NCBI GenBank assembly: GCA_900544475.1
Contig: UQVU01000019.1
Location: 1-20,214 of the forward strand
Source of the DNA: an uncultured Butyricicoccus sp.
Lineage (GTDB): Bacteria > Bacillota > Clostridia > Oscillospirales > Butyricicoccaceae
DNA: 20,214 bases
Direction of reading: 5' to 3'
Shown here: one piece after another, positions 1 through 6,561 of the stretch
Numbering within the stretch: the first letter of the stretch is position 1
How the letters are laid out: each line of letters starts with the position of its first letter
Translations under genes and position numbers: made by a program
Notes under the pieces: generated by a model
Seen by the model: only the letters and a program-made list of their open reading frames with translations
Databases searched by the model: none
What the model was told of the DNA's origin: nothing

Positions 1-1443
1 CAGCGTGATGAGCACCAGAGCGCTCAGCAGCTGGTTTGCCGAACCGAACAGCGGCCAGATGTTCGCGTAGCCGACCTTGGTCAGGATATAGCCGAAGGCA
101 AGGGTAAGGATGGTCGAGAAATAGACGTTGCAGAACAGCTTTCTCCAGCCCTCTGCGTGCTCCATGTCATCGACCGAGAACAGCTCCTGGAAGCTCATGC
201 GGCCGATACGGGCCACGGCGTCCAGACTGGTGAGCGCCAGCGCGGAAACGCACATGGTCATGAATACAGTTGCGACATAGACCGGAACGCCGAACATTTC
301 GAAGAAACCGGCAACGCCGCGGCTGAAAATCTGGAACGGAGTGCCGTCCGCCGGGGTACCGTCCACGCCGGCTGCCGCACCGGCAACGCACAGCGCGAGA
401 ACCGCGAGCAGGCTTTCGAGCACCATGGCGCCGTAGCCGACCTTGGGCATATCCTTTTCATTCGCGATGGTCTTGGAGGACGTACCCGAGGATACGAGGC
501 TGTGGAAGCCGGAAACCGCGCCGCACGCAACCGTTACGAACAGAATCGGGAACATCGTGCCGAGCTTTTCATTGGTGAAACCGGTGAATACCGGCAGGTT
601 CATGGTCGGATGCGCAACCACCAGACCGACGACCGCACCGGCGATCATGCAGATGAACATGAAGGTCGTCATGTAGTCGCGCGGCTGCTTGAGCAGCCAC
701 ATTGGGAGAACCGCTGCGAAGAAGATGTAGATAAAGGTGATGTAGCTCCATGCCGCCTTGCCGAAGATCAGCGGGCAGTTCGCGCCGATAACGAAGGACA
801 GAACGATGAACACGATGCCGAGAACGGCTTCCTTCCAGCCCTTGAAGTCAAACTTCTTCTGGATAAGGCCGAATACAACGGCGAACACCATGAACATGAT
901 GGAAACCATGCCGGCCGCGCCGTTGGTCTGCGCCGCCGGAGAAAGCTCCATGACGCCTGCATCATTCGCTGCGAAAGCGTTGAACGTGCCGGCAACCATA
1001 TCTGCGAACGCCGCGATAACGATGCAGCAGAAAATCCACGAGAAAATAAGGAACAGCTTGCGGCCGGTCTTGCCGATGTACTTTTCAATCAGCATACCCA
1101 TCGACTTGCCCTTGTTCTTGACCGAGGCGTACAGCGCACCGAAGTCGGTGACCGCGCCGAAGAATACGCCGCCGATCAGCACCCAGAGCAGCACCGGCAG
1201 CCAGCCGAACGCTGCGGCCTGAATTGCGCCGGTTACCGGGCCGGCACCCGCGATGGACGAGAACTGATGGCTGAATACCGTCCAGCCGTTGGTCGGAACG
1301 AAGTCCTTGCCGTCGTTCAGCTCGACCGCCGGGGTCTTGGCTTTCGGGTCGATGCCCCATTTGTTGGCGAGCCAGCGTCCGTAGAAAACGTAAGCGCAGG
1401 CAAGCACAACGGCCGCGATCAGCACGATTGTGAGTGTGTTCAT
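1..1443 (-). CDS. cstA: CstA-family carbon starvation protein / pyruvate or peptide transporter (3' end outside window)
   Basis: Translation from the ATG at 1443 gives 481 open codons to the window edge, so the C-terminus is missing. The product starts MNTLTIVLIAAVVLACAYVF and is almost entirely hydrophobic helices. It carries CstA-family stretches such as FSSIAGAGPVTGAIQAA, GGVFFGAVTDFGALYAS and ACGAVSGFHSLVSSGTSSK. CstA proteins are inner-membrane symporters; the E. coli members CstA and BtsT import pyruvate, and peptide uptake has also been proposed. The ribosome site is weak (GAGAAG about 10 bases before ATG). The gene is transcribed leftward from a promoter at 1840-1868 through a T-box leader, so expression should rise when one tRNA is uncharged. 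The family call is firm; the substrate is not shown by the sequence. Confidence 0.95.
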   Translation of the reverse strand, partial: MNTLTIVLIAAVVLACAYVFYGRWLANKWGIDPKAKTPAVELNDGKDFVPTNGWTVFSHQFSSIAGAGPVTGAIQAAAFGWLPVLLWVLIGGVFFGAVTDFGALYASVKNKGKSMGMLIEKYIGKTGRKLFLIFSWIFCCIVIAAFADMVAGTFNAFAANDAGVMELSPAAQTNGAAGMVSIMFMVFAVVFGLIQKKFDFKGWKEAVLGIVFIVLSFVIGANCPLIFGKAAWSYITFIYIFFAAVLPMWLLKQPRDYMTTFMFICMIAGAVVGLVVAHPTMNLPVFTGFTNEKLGTMFPILFVTVACGAVSGFHSLVSSGTSSKTIANEKDMPKVGYGAMVLESLLAVLALCVAGAAAGVDGTPADGTPFQIFSRGVAGFFEMFGVPVYVATVFMTMCVSALALTSLDAVARIGRMSFQELFSVDDMEHAEGWRKLFCNVYFSTILTLAFGYILTKVGYANIWPLFGSANQLLSALVLITL

Positions 1444-1509
1444 GGTTTTTCTTCTCTTTTCCGTTTGGATTTGCGGCGTTTCCGTCAAAATCAAGGCGTA
1501 CAGAGCATT

Positions 1510-1568
1510 AAAAAAGCCCTCGTCTTTACCTGCTCTCCCCAAATGGGAGAACCTGCAAAGACGAAGGC
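1510..1568 (-). terminator. Intrinsic terminator of the cstA T-box
   Basis: On the minus strand GCCTTCGTCTTT (1557-1568) pairs with AAAGACGAGGGC (1516-1527), enclosing a second small hairpin, and is followed by six T residues (1510-1515). Its 5' arm contains the TTCGTCTTT segment that would instead pair with the T-box core at 1594-1608 to form the antiterminator when uncharged tRNA is bound. Confidence 0.9.
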
Positions 1569-1815
1569 ATTTCCGATATTTTCGGTTACACTTCCGCGTT
1601 ACCACTCTGCTTGCCGGAGAAAATCCGGCCGCTCATCCGCCGCCCGGTGCCGCTGCGCCGGAAAGCGTGACCCTGTAACGGAGGCTTCCGTCCCGAACTA
1701 CTTCTGCCTTTCGTTCGAGCTGCTCGCAGGGGATAATTTCTCCGCGCCTTGCTGCCGTCTTGCACGACCGGCGGCTTTCTGAAAGCGGTGATGCGGGAAA
1801 CCGTGTCCTGTTCAA
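1510..1815 (-). promoter_or_regulatory. T-box riboswitch leader of cstA, probable isoleucine specifier
   Basis: Read on the minus strand, all T-box landmarks are present in order. Stem I has its distal arm around GCCGCCGGTCGTGCAAGACGGC-like sequence near 1745-1770. The specifier region reads GAA-ATT-A-TCC (ATT at 1735-1737), followed by a GAGC closing strand. A stem III hairpin ACGGA-AGCC-TCCGT lies at 1678-1691 and is followed by TTAC. The T-box core AGAGTGGTAACGCGG is at 1594-1608. The leader ends in the terminator at 1510-1568. In known T-boxes the codon after GAA and before a purine is the specifier, which points to isoleucine (AUU). The overlapping reading ATC is also isoleucine; TTA (leucine) is less likely because U, not a purine, would follow. 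The T-box call is firm, the amino acid moderately so. Confidence 0.93.
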
Positions 1816-1839
1816 AGCATTTATCCTTTCGACGATTAC

Positions 1840-1868
1840 ATGATAGAACTTCGCACCCGGTTTGTCAA
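1840..1868 (-). promoter_or_regulatory. Sigma-A promoter of the cstA transcript
   Basis: On the minus strand there is a consensus -35 TTGACA (1863-1868), a 17-base spacer and a -10 TATCAT (1840-1845). Transcription would start near 1833, just before stem I of the T-box. The rest of 1869-1975 shows only AT-rich sequence. Confidence 0.85.
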
Positions 1869-1972
1869 TCCATTTTCGTTCGATCCGCCAATTTTCGGCA
1901 GGCAGTATAAAGATTGTATAAATATGCGCTGTAATGTTTGTACATTTTTAAGGAATTTTCCTGTGTCCTGCA

Positions 1973-2005
1973 CAAAGAAAGGGACTCCCGTTTGTAGAGA
2001 GTCCC
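1973..2005 (-). terminator. Terminator after the SPFH gene
   Basis: Seven bases after the SPFH stop codon, GGGACTC and GAGTCCC (1981-1987 and 1999-2005) form a hairpin. On the minus strand it is followed by TTTCTTTG. It separates the nfeD-SPFH operon from the cstA promoter. Confidence 0.8.
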
Positions 2006-2012
2006 CTAAAAT

Positions 2013-2927
2013 TTACTTAGTTTCCTTCGGCTCGGTCATGACTTCCTTGAACGAGGACGCCAGTCCCGCAAGGCTCTGGATCTCGCTCGGAATGATGATC
2101 TTGGTCGCCTTGCCGTCGGCCGCCTTGCCGAAAGCCTCGAGCGACTTGAGGCGGATGACCTGCTCGGACGGCGCGGCTTCATTCAGCAGCGCGATAGAAT
2201 CCGCAAGCGCCTTCTGTACCGCGAGCAGTGCTTCCGCTTCGCCCTGTGCTTCCTTGATTTTGGACAGGCGGGTCGCCTCAGCCGCCAGAACGGCCGCTTC
2301 CTTTTCGCCCTCCGCTACCAGAATAGCGGACTGCTTTTTGCCCTCTGCCACCAGAATGGCTTCGCGGCGTTCGCGTTCAGCCTTCATCTGCTTCTCCATC
2401 GACTCCTGAATAGCAGCCGGCGGAATGATGTTCTTCAGCTCAACGCGGTTGACCTTGATGCCCCACGCATCGGTCGCCTCGTCCAGAATGGAGCGCATTT
2501 TGGTGTTGATGATGTCGCGGCTCGTGAGCGTCTGGTCGAGCTCAAGGTCGCCGATGATGTTGCGCAGCGTGGTTGCGGTCAGGTTCTCGATGGCCGCCAT
2601 CGGACTTTCGATGCCGTAGGTGAACATCTTGGGGTCGGTGATCTGGAAGTACACGACCGTGTCGATCTGCATGGTGACGTTATCCTTGGTGATAACCGGC
2701 TGCGGCGGGAAGTCCACAACCTGCTCTTTGAGCGTGACCTTGCGTGCGATGCGCTCGAACAGCGGTACCTTGAAGTGCAGGCCGGTGTGCCACGTATCGC
2801 GGTAGGTGCCGAGACGTTCAATGACGTAGGCGCGCGCCTGCGGCACGATAACGATGTTGCTCGCGATGAACGCGATAAGCAGGACCAGCAGAATGATCCA
2901 GATGATCGGAACGATAAATAAAGGCAT
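2013..2927 (-). CDS. SPFH/stomatin-like membrane-anchored protein (QmcA/paraslipin type)
   Basis: A 304-residue protein with an N-terminal membrane segment (about residues 5-25). An SPFH (band 7) domain follows, with the stretches RAYVIERLGTYRDTWHTGLHF, KVTLKEQVVDFPPQPVITKDNV and IGDLELDQTLTSRDIINTKMR. From about residue 175 a charged, alanine/glutamate-rich coiled coil (KQMKAERERREAILVAEGKKQ, then a second VAEGEK repeat) supports oligomerisation. Stomatin-family proteins form large ring or cage assemblies in ordered membrane patches and often partner with an NfeD-type protein. The start ATG at 2927 has AAGGAG at good spacing and lies 3 bases after the stop of the NfeD-like gene, so the two are translated from one message. 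Family call firm; exact cellular role unknown. Confidence 0.95.
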   Translation of the reverse strand: MPLFIVPIIWIILLVLLIAFIASNIVIVPQARAYVIERLGTYRDTWHTGLHFKVPLFERIARKVTLKEQVVDFPPQPVITKDNVTMQIDTVVYFQITDPKMFTYGIESPMAAIENLTATTLRNIIGDLELDQTLTSRDIINTKMRSILDEATDAWGIKVNRVELKNIIPPAAIQESMEKQMKAERERREAILVAEGKKQSAILVAEGEKEAAVLAAEATRLSKIKEAQGEAEALLAVQKALADSIALLNEAAPSEQVIRLKSLEAFGKAADGKATKIIIPSEIQSLAGLASSFKEVMTEPKETK

Positions 2928-2930
2928 AAA

Positions 2931-3395
2931 TTACTCCTTTTCTCTGTTGATTTCGGTTTTCTCTCTGACGATAGCCTTGACGCCGCGGATTTCGGCAACG
3001 GTCACGAGGGTGCCGGCGGCAATCGTCCTGCCGTCCGCCGAGCGTGCCGTCCATTCCTTGCCGAGCACGCGCACCGCGCCGGTTTCACGCAGGTTGTCGA
3101 TCGGCTCGCTGACCACGGCGGTCTGACCGATAATGCGGTCGGCGTTGGTCGGCTGTGCGCCGGTTTTGAGAAAGCGGCGGCAGAACGGCCGCAGAAGCAG
3201 CAGCATGACGGCGGACAGCACCGCGAACAGCAGAAGCTGCGGAGTCGCGCCTGCGCCGCACGAGGCCGCGACCAGCGCCGCCACGCCGCCTGCCGCGAAC
3301 CAGATTGCGCACAGATCAAGCGTGAATGCCTCGACCGCCACACTGATTATGATGACAGCCAGCCAGAAATACAGGCTGTCTATTCCAAACAGCAT
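2931..3395 (-). CDS. NfeD-like membrane protein (short form)
   Basis: A 154-residue protein. The first half contains hydrophobic helices (about residues 7-27, 31-48 and 52-70). The second half (about 85-150) is a small beta-rich OB-fold domain: IIGQTAVVSEPIDNLRETGAV, then VLGKEWTARSADGRTIAAGTLVTV, which is the NfeD C-terminal pattern with the conserved G-x-W/E-W-x-A segment. It lacks the serine-protease domain of long NfeD proteins. NfeD proteins pair with stomatin/SPFH proteins encoded next to them, as here. GGGAGG lies just upstream of the ATG. A -10-like TATACT is present at 3422-3427 but no convincing -35, so the operon promoter is only tentative. Confidence 0.9.
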   Translation of the reverse strand: MLFGIDSLYFWLAVIIISVAVEAFTLDLCAIWFAAGGVAALVAASCGAGATPQLLLFAVLSAVMLLLLRPFCRRFLKTGAQPTNADRIIGQTAVVSEPIDNLRETGAVRVLGKEWTARSADGRTIAAGTLVTVAEIRGVKAIVREKTEINREKE

Positions 3396-3479
3396 ACTCG
3401 ATCCTCCCTTCCTTTGCCCTCAGTATAGCATATTGAAAAGGAAAAGTATAGTTACAGAGCGGATTTTTTCAGCAGTTTG

Positions 3480-3808
3480 ACGAAAAAAACTGTTTCTTCC
3501 CCGAAACGAAAACGCCCCCGGCCTTACCGCGGATAATTGTGCAAATTGACGAGCAACCCATTTGCTGGCAAAAATCCTACATTTCCTACATTGAAGAATT
3601 TTCCATGCGGTAAGAAAACCGGAAAAACGAACCCCCGACCCTTTTTCATTTCCTACATTTTTCGCGAAAAAAATCCTACACGTTTCCTACATGGGTCAGC
3701 ATTTTTAGGCTATTTTGTCGCGTATATCACGCCTGACGCAGAAAATCACGCGACCGGAAATCAGAACAATTTCACCCCGTAAAACAAAAATAGCGTATAA
3801 ACAAAGAA
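3480..3808. repeat. Gene-free AT-rich stretch with five TCCTACA heptamers and two inverted repeats
   Basis: I see no credible gene here. Five identical TCCTACA heptamers, all in one orientation, begin at 3575, 3584, 3651, 3674 and 3685. Two of them flank a palindrome, TTTTTCGCGAAAAA (3658-3671). A longer inverted repeat, CTTACCGC (3523-3530) and GCGGTAAG (3607-3614), brackets the first pair. The stretch lies directly downstream of tRNA-Val in its direction of transcription, a common position for integrated elements. It looks iteron-like and may be the remnant of a mobile replicon, but no element gene or attachment duplicate is visible. Confidence 0.55.
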
Positions 3809-3832
3809 AACCCCGTCATTTCTGACGGGGTT
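3809..3832 (-). terminator. Terminator after tRNA-Val
   Basis: A ten-base-pair hairpin AACCCCGTCA / TGACGGGGTT with a four-base loop (3809-3818 and 3823-3832) lies 5 bases after the tRNA 3' end. On the minus strand it runs into TTTTCTTTG. Confidence 0.88.
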
Positions 3833-3837
3833 AAAAT

Positions 3838-3913
3838 TGGTGGACATTAACGGGTTCGAACCGCTGACCTTCCGCACGTCAAGCGGATGCTCTTCCAGCT
3901 GAGCTAAATGTCC
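3838..3913 (-). tRNA. tRNA-Val (anticodon GAC)
   Basis: The minus strand folds as a full cloverleaf. The acceptor GGACATT (3907-3913) pairs with AATGTCC, and the D arm is GCTCAGCTGGAAGAGC. The anticodon stem TCCGC/GCGGA holds loop TTGACGT, anticodon GAC. The T arm AGCGG-TTCGAAC-CCGTT is followed by an encoded A-CCA end (3838-3841). It lies about 50 bases downstream of efp on the same strand with no clear U-tailed terminator between, so cotranscription is possible. Confidence 0.97.
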
Positions 3914-3921
3914 AGATACAG

Positions 3922-3950
3922 GGGGGCAGCGGACACTGTCCCCCTGTGAC
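3922..3950 (-). other. GC-rich hairpin between efp and tRNA-Val
   Basis: The segment folds as CAGGGGG/CCCCCTG around an 11-base palindrome GGACACTGTCC. It lacks a U tract, so it is a weak candidate for a terminator. It may be an mRNA 3'-end stabiliser or a processing point that frees the tRNA from an efp transcript. Confidence 0.45.
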
Positions 3951-3966
3951 CAATTTTAAGTTATAA

Positions 3967-4527
3967 TTACTTCTTGCTGCGACCCAGATACTCACCGGTA
4001 CGGGTGTCGATCTGAATGCGCTCGCCCTGCTCGATGAAGATCGGAACCTTAACAACAGCACCGGTCTCTACGGTAGCCGGCTTGAGCACGTTGGTCGCGG
4101 TGTTGCCCTTGACGCCCGGCTCGGTCTCGGTGATCTCGAGCTCTACGAACAGCGGCGGCTCAACAGCGAATACGCTGCCCTTATAGGACAGAACCTTGAC
4201 GTTCTCGTTCTCCTTAACGAAGCGGAAGTCATCGCCGAGCGTGTCCTTGCTGATCGGAATCTGCTCGTAGGTTTCGTTGTCCATGAAGTAGTAGAGGTCA
4301 CCCTCGTTGTACAGATACTGCATTTCGCGGCGCTCAACAAAAGCTTCCTCGAACTTAGCAGTCGGGTTAAAGGAGGTCTCAGTAACCGCACCAGTTACGA
4401 CGTTCTTCATCTTGACACGAACAAAAGCAGCGCCCTTGCCCGGCTTTACATGCTGGAACTCAATAACCTGCTGTACCTGACCGTCCATCTCAAAAGTTAC
4501 GCCGTTACGAAATTCGCCTGCGGTCAT
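3967..4527 (-). CDS. efp: Translation elongation factor P
   Basis: A 186-residue protein of normal EF-P length with the three beta-barrel domains in order. Domain I is [20 protein letters not shown] with the KPGKG tip loop at residues 28-32. The middle domain contains [19 protein letters not shown]. The C-terminal OB domain ends [24 protein letters not shown] binds the ribosome next to the E site and relieves stalling at proline runs. The loop lysine K31 corresponds to the residue modified in E. coli (K34) and B. subtilis (K32). No lysyl-lysine type modifying enzyme is encoded in the window. The ATG at 4527 is preceded by TTGGAGGAT. A promoter lies at 4595-4623. Confidence 0.98.
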   Translation of the reverse strand: MTAGEFRNGVTFEMDGQVQQVIEFQHVKPGKGAAFVRVKMKNVVTGAVTETSFNPTAKFEEAFVERREMQYLYNEGDLYYFMDNETYEQIPISKDTLGDDFRFVKENENVKVLSYKGSVFAVEPPLFVELEITETEPGVKGNTATNVLKPATVETGAVVKVPIFIEQGERIQIDTRTGEYLGRSKK

Positions 4528-4561
4528 AATCGGTATCCTCCAAAATCATAAATCCAGATTT

Positions 4562-4623
4562 CTGTTCGCAGTCGCCTCCGAACAGTGCTTATTTAGAATA
4601 CCACACTTCTGCCTCTTTGGCAA
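4562..4623 (-). promoter_or_regulatory. efp promoter and 5'-UTR hairpin
   Basis: The minus strand has -35 TTGCCA (4618-4623), a 17-base spacer and -10 TATTCT (4595-4600). Just downstream, CTGTTCG (4579-4585) and CGAACAG (4562-4568) form a seven-base-pair hairpin whose ten-base loop contains GGAGGCG. It would lie at the very start of the message, which suggests a stabilising or translational role. Confidence 0.75.
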
Positions 4624-4704
4624 GAGGAAATCTGAATTTTTCCCGATTTTTTTCCGAGAGCGACAAAACCTGCGTTTTCGGCCGGTTTTCCGCAGACATG
4701 GAAA

Positions 4705-4739
4705 CGGCGCCGCCCTTTTCCGGACAGCGCCGCTTTTTT
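4705..4739. terminator. Strong hairpin after the cysteine-rich peptide gene
   Basis: GGCGCTGTCC pairs along its whole length with GGGCGGCGCC, including G-U pairs, around loop GGAAAA. The six-T tail is on the plus strand (4734-4739). On the minus strand, the direction of the nearby gene, only TTTCC follows. It can act on the minus strand, but its better tail faces the other way. Confidence 0.6.
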
Positions 4740-4742
4740 CTG

Positions 4743-4886
4743 TCAGCAGCCGCAGCAGCCTGTGCCGCAGCAGCTGTTTCCGTCATTGCAGCAGCCGTTC
4801 TGTCCGCCGCAGACCCAGATCAGGATGATAATAAGGATGATCCACCAAAGCCAGTTGTCGCCCCAGAGAGAGTTCGAGTTGCACAT
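4743..4886 (-). CDS. Small cysteine-rich single-pass membrane peptide, 47 residues
   Basis: This short reading frame starts at an ATG with AGGAGG eight bases upstream and ends in TGA at 4743. The product begins MCNSNSLWGDNWLWW, has a hydrophobic helix IILIIILIWV (about residues 16-25), and ends in a tail rich in C, G and N with pairs CC at 32-33, 39-40 and 44-45. Nine of 47 residues are cysteine. Short Firmicutes proteins of this layout (tryptophan-flanked helix plus Cys/Gly tail) are sometimes labelled chorion-class high-cysteine or sporulation-associated; a function is not established. The gene follows mtaB by 75 bases with a small hairpin between. The good ribosome site and placed hairpins favour a real gene. 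Confidence 0.8.
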   Translation of the reverse strand: MCNSNSLWGDNWLWWIILIIILIWVCGGQNGCCNDGNSCCGTGCCGC

Positions 4887-4904
4887 GTGCAGTTCCTCCT
4901 GTTG

Positions 4905-4927
4905 AAAAAGTGCGGCGTTCTTCGCCG
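4905..4927 (-). terminator. Small terminator-like hairpin after mtaB
   Basis: CGGCG-AAGAA-CGCCG (4913-4927) followed by CACTTTTTC on the minus strand. The stem is only five pairs, so read-through into the cysteine-rich peptide gene is likely. Confidence 0.5.
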
Positions 4928-4961
4928 TTCACTTCATTCTATGGAGCGGGCCGCGTTTTGG

Positions 4962-6239
4962 TTACTCGATGATTTCGCCCATGAGTCCATCCTTATATAA
5001 GGTAGAAAGCCGCACGCGGACCGGGTGGTTCTTGCGCACGCCCTCGCCTTTGAGGTAGACCGGGAAGCCGTAGCGTCCGTGCGCGGCCCACACGCCGCCC
5101 GCCGGGTGCTCGGGGAGCACTTCCAGTGCTGCGCCCTCAAAGCGGCGGCGGTACTGCTCGCTGAGCGCCGCAGCCGTCTGCTTCGCCCGTTCGGCGCGTT
5201 CGGCCTTTACCGCCTTGTCGAGCTGTCCCGGCATGGCGGCCGCCTTTGTGCCCTCGCGCGGCGAATACGGGAATACGTGCACGGACGCGAACGCACATTT
5301 ATTAAGGAAGCGCAGCGTGGTCTGAAACTCCTCCTCGCTCTCGCCCGGGAAGCCGACGATCAGGTCGGTCGTGATCGAGCAGTCCGGGAACGCCGCCCGC
5401 AGCCGCTCACAGCAGGCGTAGAACTCGTCCGAGGTATACTTTCGTCCCATGCGCCGCAGCACGCTGTCACAGCCGCTCTGCATGGACAGATGGAAGTGCC
5501 GCGCGAGGTTGTCGAAGCCGCGCAGCCGCTCACAGAACGCATCATCTATCATACGCGGGTCGAGCGAGCCGAGGCGGAAGCGCGTTTCCGGCTGCGCCGC
5601 AAGCAGCTGCTCAAGCAGGCCGGTCAGCGTCAGGCGCGGTTCCAGGTCTCGGCCGTAGGAGGCGATTTCGATGCCGGTCAGCACGATTTCGTGCACGCCT
5701 GCCGCGCAGAGCCGCGCCGCCTCGCGAAGCACCTCGTCCGGCGGCAGAGAACGCACCCGTCCGCGTGCATACGGAATGATGCAGTAGGTGCAGAAGTTGT
5801 TGCAGCCGTCCTCTATTTTAAGGAGGGCGCGGGTACGTCCCTGCGGAATGCCGGCCGGAAGCAGCTCGTAGCCATGGCTCTCGGGTATAGGCGCCGCCTC
5901 CCTGCCCTGCACCGCCGCCTCGCAGCGCTCGATAATCTGTGCGCGGTCGGTCGTGCCGCATACGATGTCGATTTCTCCGGTCGCCCCCACGCGCTCCGGG
6001 TCGATCTGCGCGAAGCAGCCGCACGCCGCAATGACCGCGTCCGGGTTGTCCCGACGCAGCTTGTGGAACGCGCGGATATTCTTGTGGTCAGAGACCGACG
6101 TCACCGTGCAGGTGTTGACAATGACCGCGTCCGCGCCGCGCTCGACGATCTCGTGTCCGCGCTCGGCGGCCAGCTGCGTCAGCGCCTGCGTTTCGAACAG
6201 GTTGACCTTGCAGCCGAGCGTAAAGAAAGCAAATTTCAT
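4962..6239 (-). CDS. mtaB: tRNA t6A37 methylthiotransferase (MiaB-like radical SAM enzyme)
   Basis: A 425-residue protein of usual MtaB length. The N-terminal UPF0004 domain starts MKFAFFTLGCKVN and holds the auxiliary-cluster cysteines C10, C44 (NTCTV) and C75 (GCFAQ). The radical-SAM cluster is C146, C150 and C153 in GCNNFCTYCIIPYARG. A C-terminal TRAM-like domain ends the protein. MtaB converts t6A to ms2t6A at position 37 of ANN-decoding tRNAs. The LGCKVN start and length fit MtaB better than MiaB or RimO. I chose the ATG at 6239 because it has GGGGAG upstream and begins exactly at the conserved motif; the open frame continues 46 codons upstream without support. An extended -10 promoter lies at 6271-6279. 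Confidence 0.96.
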   Translation of the reverse strand: MKFAFFTLGCKVNLFETQALTQLAAERGHEIVERGADAVIVNTCTVTSVSDHKNIRAFHKLRRDNPDAVIAACGCFAQIDPERVGATGEIDIVCGTTDRAQIIERCEAAVQGREAAPIPESHGYELLPAGIPQGRTRALLKIEDGCNNFCTYCIIPYARGRVRSLPPDEVLREAARLCAAGVHEIVLTGIEIASYGRDLEPRLTLTGLLEQLLAAQPETRFRLGSLDPRMIDDAFCERLRGFDNLARHFHLSMQSGCDSVLRRMGRKYTSDEFYACCERLRAAFPDCSITTDLIVGFPGESEEEFQTTLRFLNKCAFASVHVFPYSPREGTKAAAMPGQLDKAVKAERAERAKQTAAALSEQYRRRFEGAALEVLPEHPAGGVWAAHGRYGFPVYLKGEGVRKNHPVRVRLSTLYKDGLMGEIIE

Positions 6240-6270
6240 GCTGTACTCCCCTAATTTCTTCTTGCTGTCT

Positions 6271-6279
6271 ATTGTAGCA
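6271..6279 (-). promoter_or_regulatory. Extended -10 promoter of mtaB
   Basis: On the minus strand TGC-TACAAT (TACAAT at 6271-6276) forms an extended -10 element 32 bases before the ATG. No good -35 is visible, as is usual for TGn promoters. Confidence 0.6.
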
Positions 6280-6306
6280 CAAACGAGGGAAAGAGTGAAG
6301 AAGCCT

Positions 6307-6480
6307 GTCGAAAAACTTCGTTTTTCCGACAATCTGTGTTTTGACTTCGCAAAACACGGACGTCCGAAAGTTCCCATTCGGAAACTTTCTCCCTCTATAA
6401 GTATAAAAACCGTGATACATGCTCCCGGTTTTTATGATTTTGCTTTGCAAAATCTATTTTATGCGCGCTCACGCGCGTAA
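6307..6480. repeat. Gene-free array of six consecutive hairpins
   Basis: Between the mtaB promoter and the kinase terminator there is no gene, but almost every base can enter a simple hairpin. H1 is GAAAAAC-ttc-GTTTTTC (6307-6330 with flanking GTC/GAC). H2 is GTGTTTTG/CAAAACAC (6334-6359). H3 is TCCGAA/TTCGGA (6363-6382) competing with GAAAGTT/AACTTTC (6366-6389). H4 is AAAAACCG/CGGTTTTT (6405-6433). H5 is GATTTTGC-ttt-GCAAAATC (6436-6454). H6 is TTATGCGCG-ctca-CGCGCGTAA (6459-6480, one G-T pair). A palindrome TTATCGATAA follows at 6504-6513. It may be a composite extragenic repeat; no known family was recognised. Confidence 0.65.
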
Positions 6481-6516
6481 ATCAAGATTTTCAAAAATGG
6501 ACTTTATCGATAATCA

Positions 6517-6557
6517 AAAAACCAGCCAATCCTCTAAAACGGGAACGGCTGGTTTTT
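6517..6557 (-). terminator. Terminator after the hybrid histidine kinase gene
   Basis: AAAAACCAGCC (6517-6527) pairs with GGCTGGTTTTT (6547-6557). On the minus strand it ends in a T-run and lies 5 bases after the kinase stop codon. The A/T-flanked stem would work in both directions. Confidence 0.9.
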
Positions 6558-6561
6558 GTAT

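Noticed and set aside
157..1782. A 541-residue open frame on the plus strand
   Set aside because: It lies antisense to cstA and its T-box. Its composition (H, E, D and R rich, no domain) is that of a GC-driven mirror frame.
3523..3691. A CRISPR array
   Set aside because: The repeats are only seven bases long with uneven spacing (9 to 67 bases) and no cas genes are near.
3480..3837. A duplicated tRNA-Val 3' end marking an integrated element
   Set aside because: I searched the spacer by eye for the T-arm and acceptor sequence and found no second copy.
4617..5000. A 127-residue plus-strand open frame with an alanine-rich helix
   Set aside because: The apparent helix is the reverse of the Cys/Gly codons of the 47-residue gene; no ribosome site supports it.
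5025..6254. A 409-residue plus-strand open frame
   Set aside because: It is the antisense shadow of mtaB, with no ribosome site and no recognisable domain.
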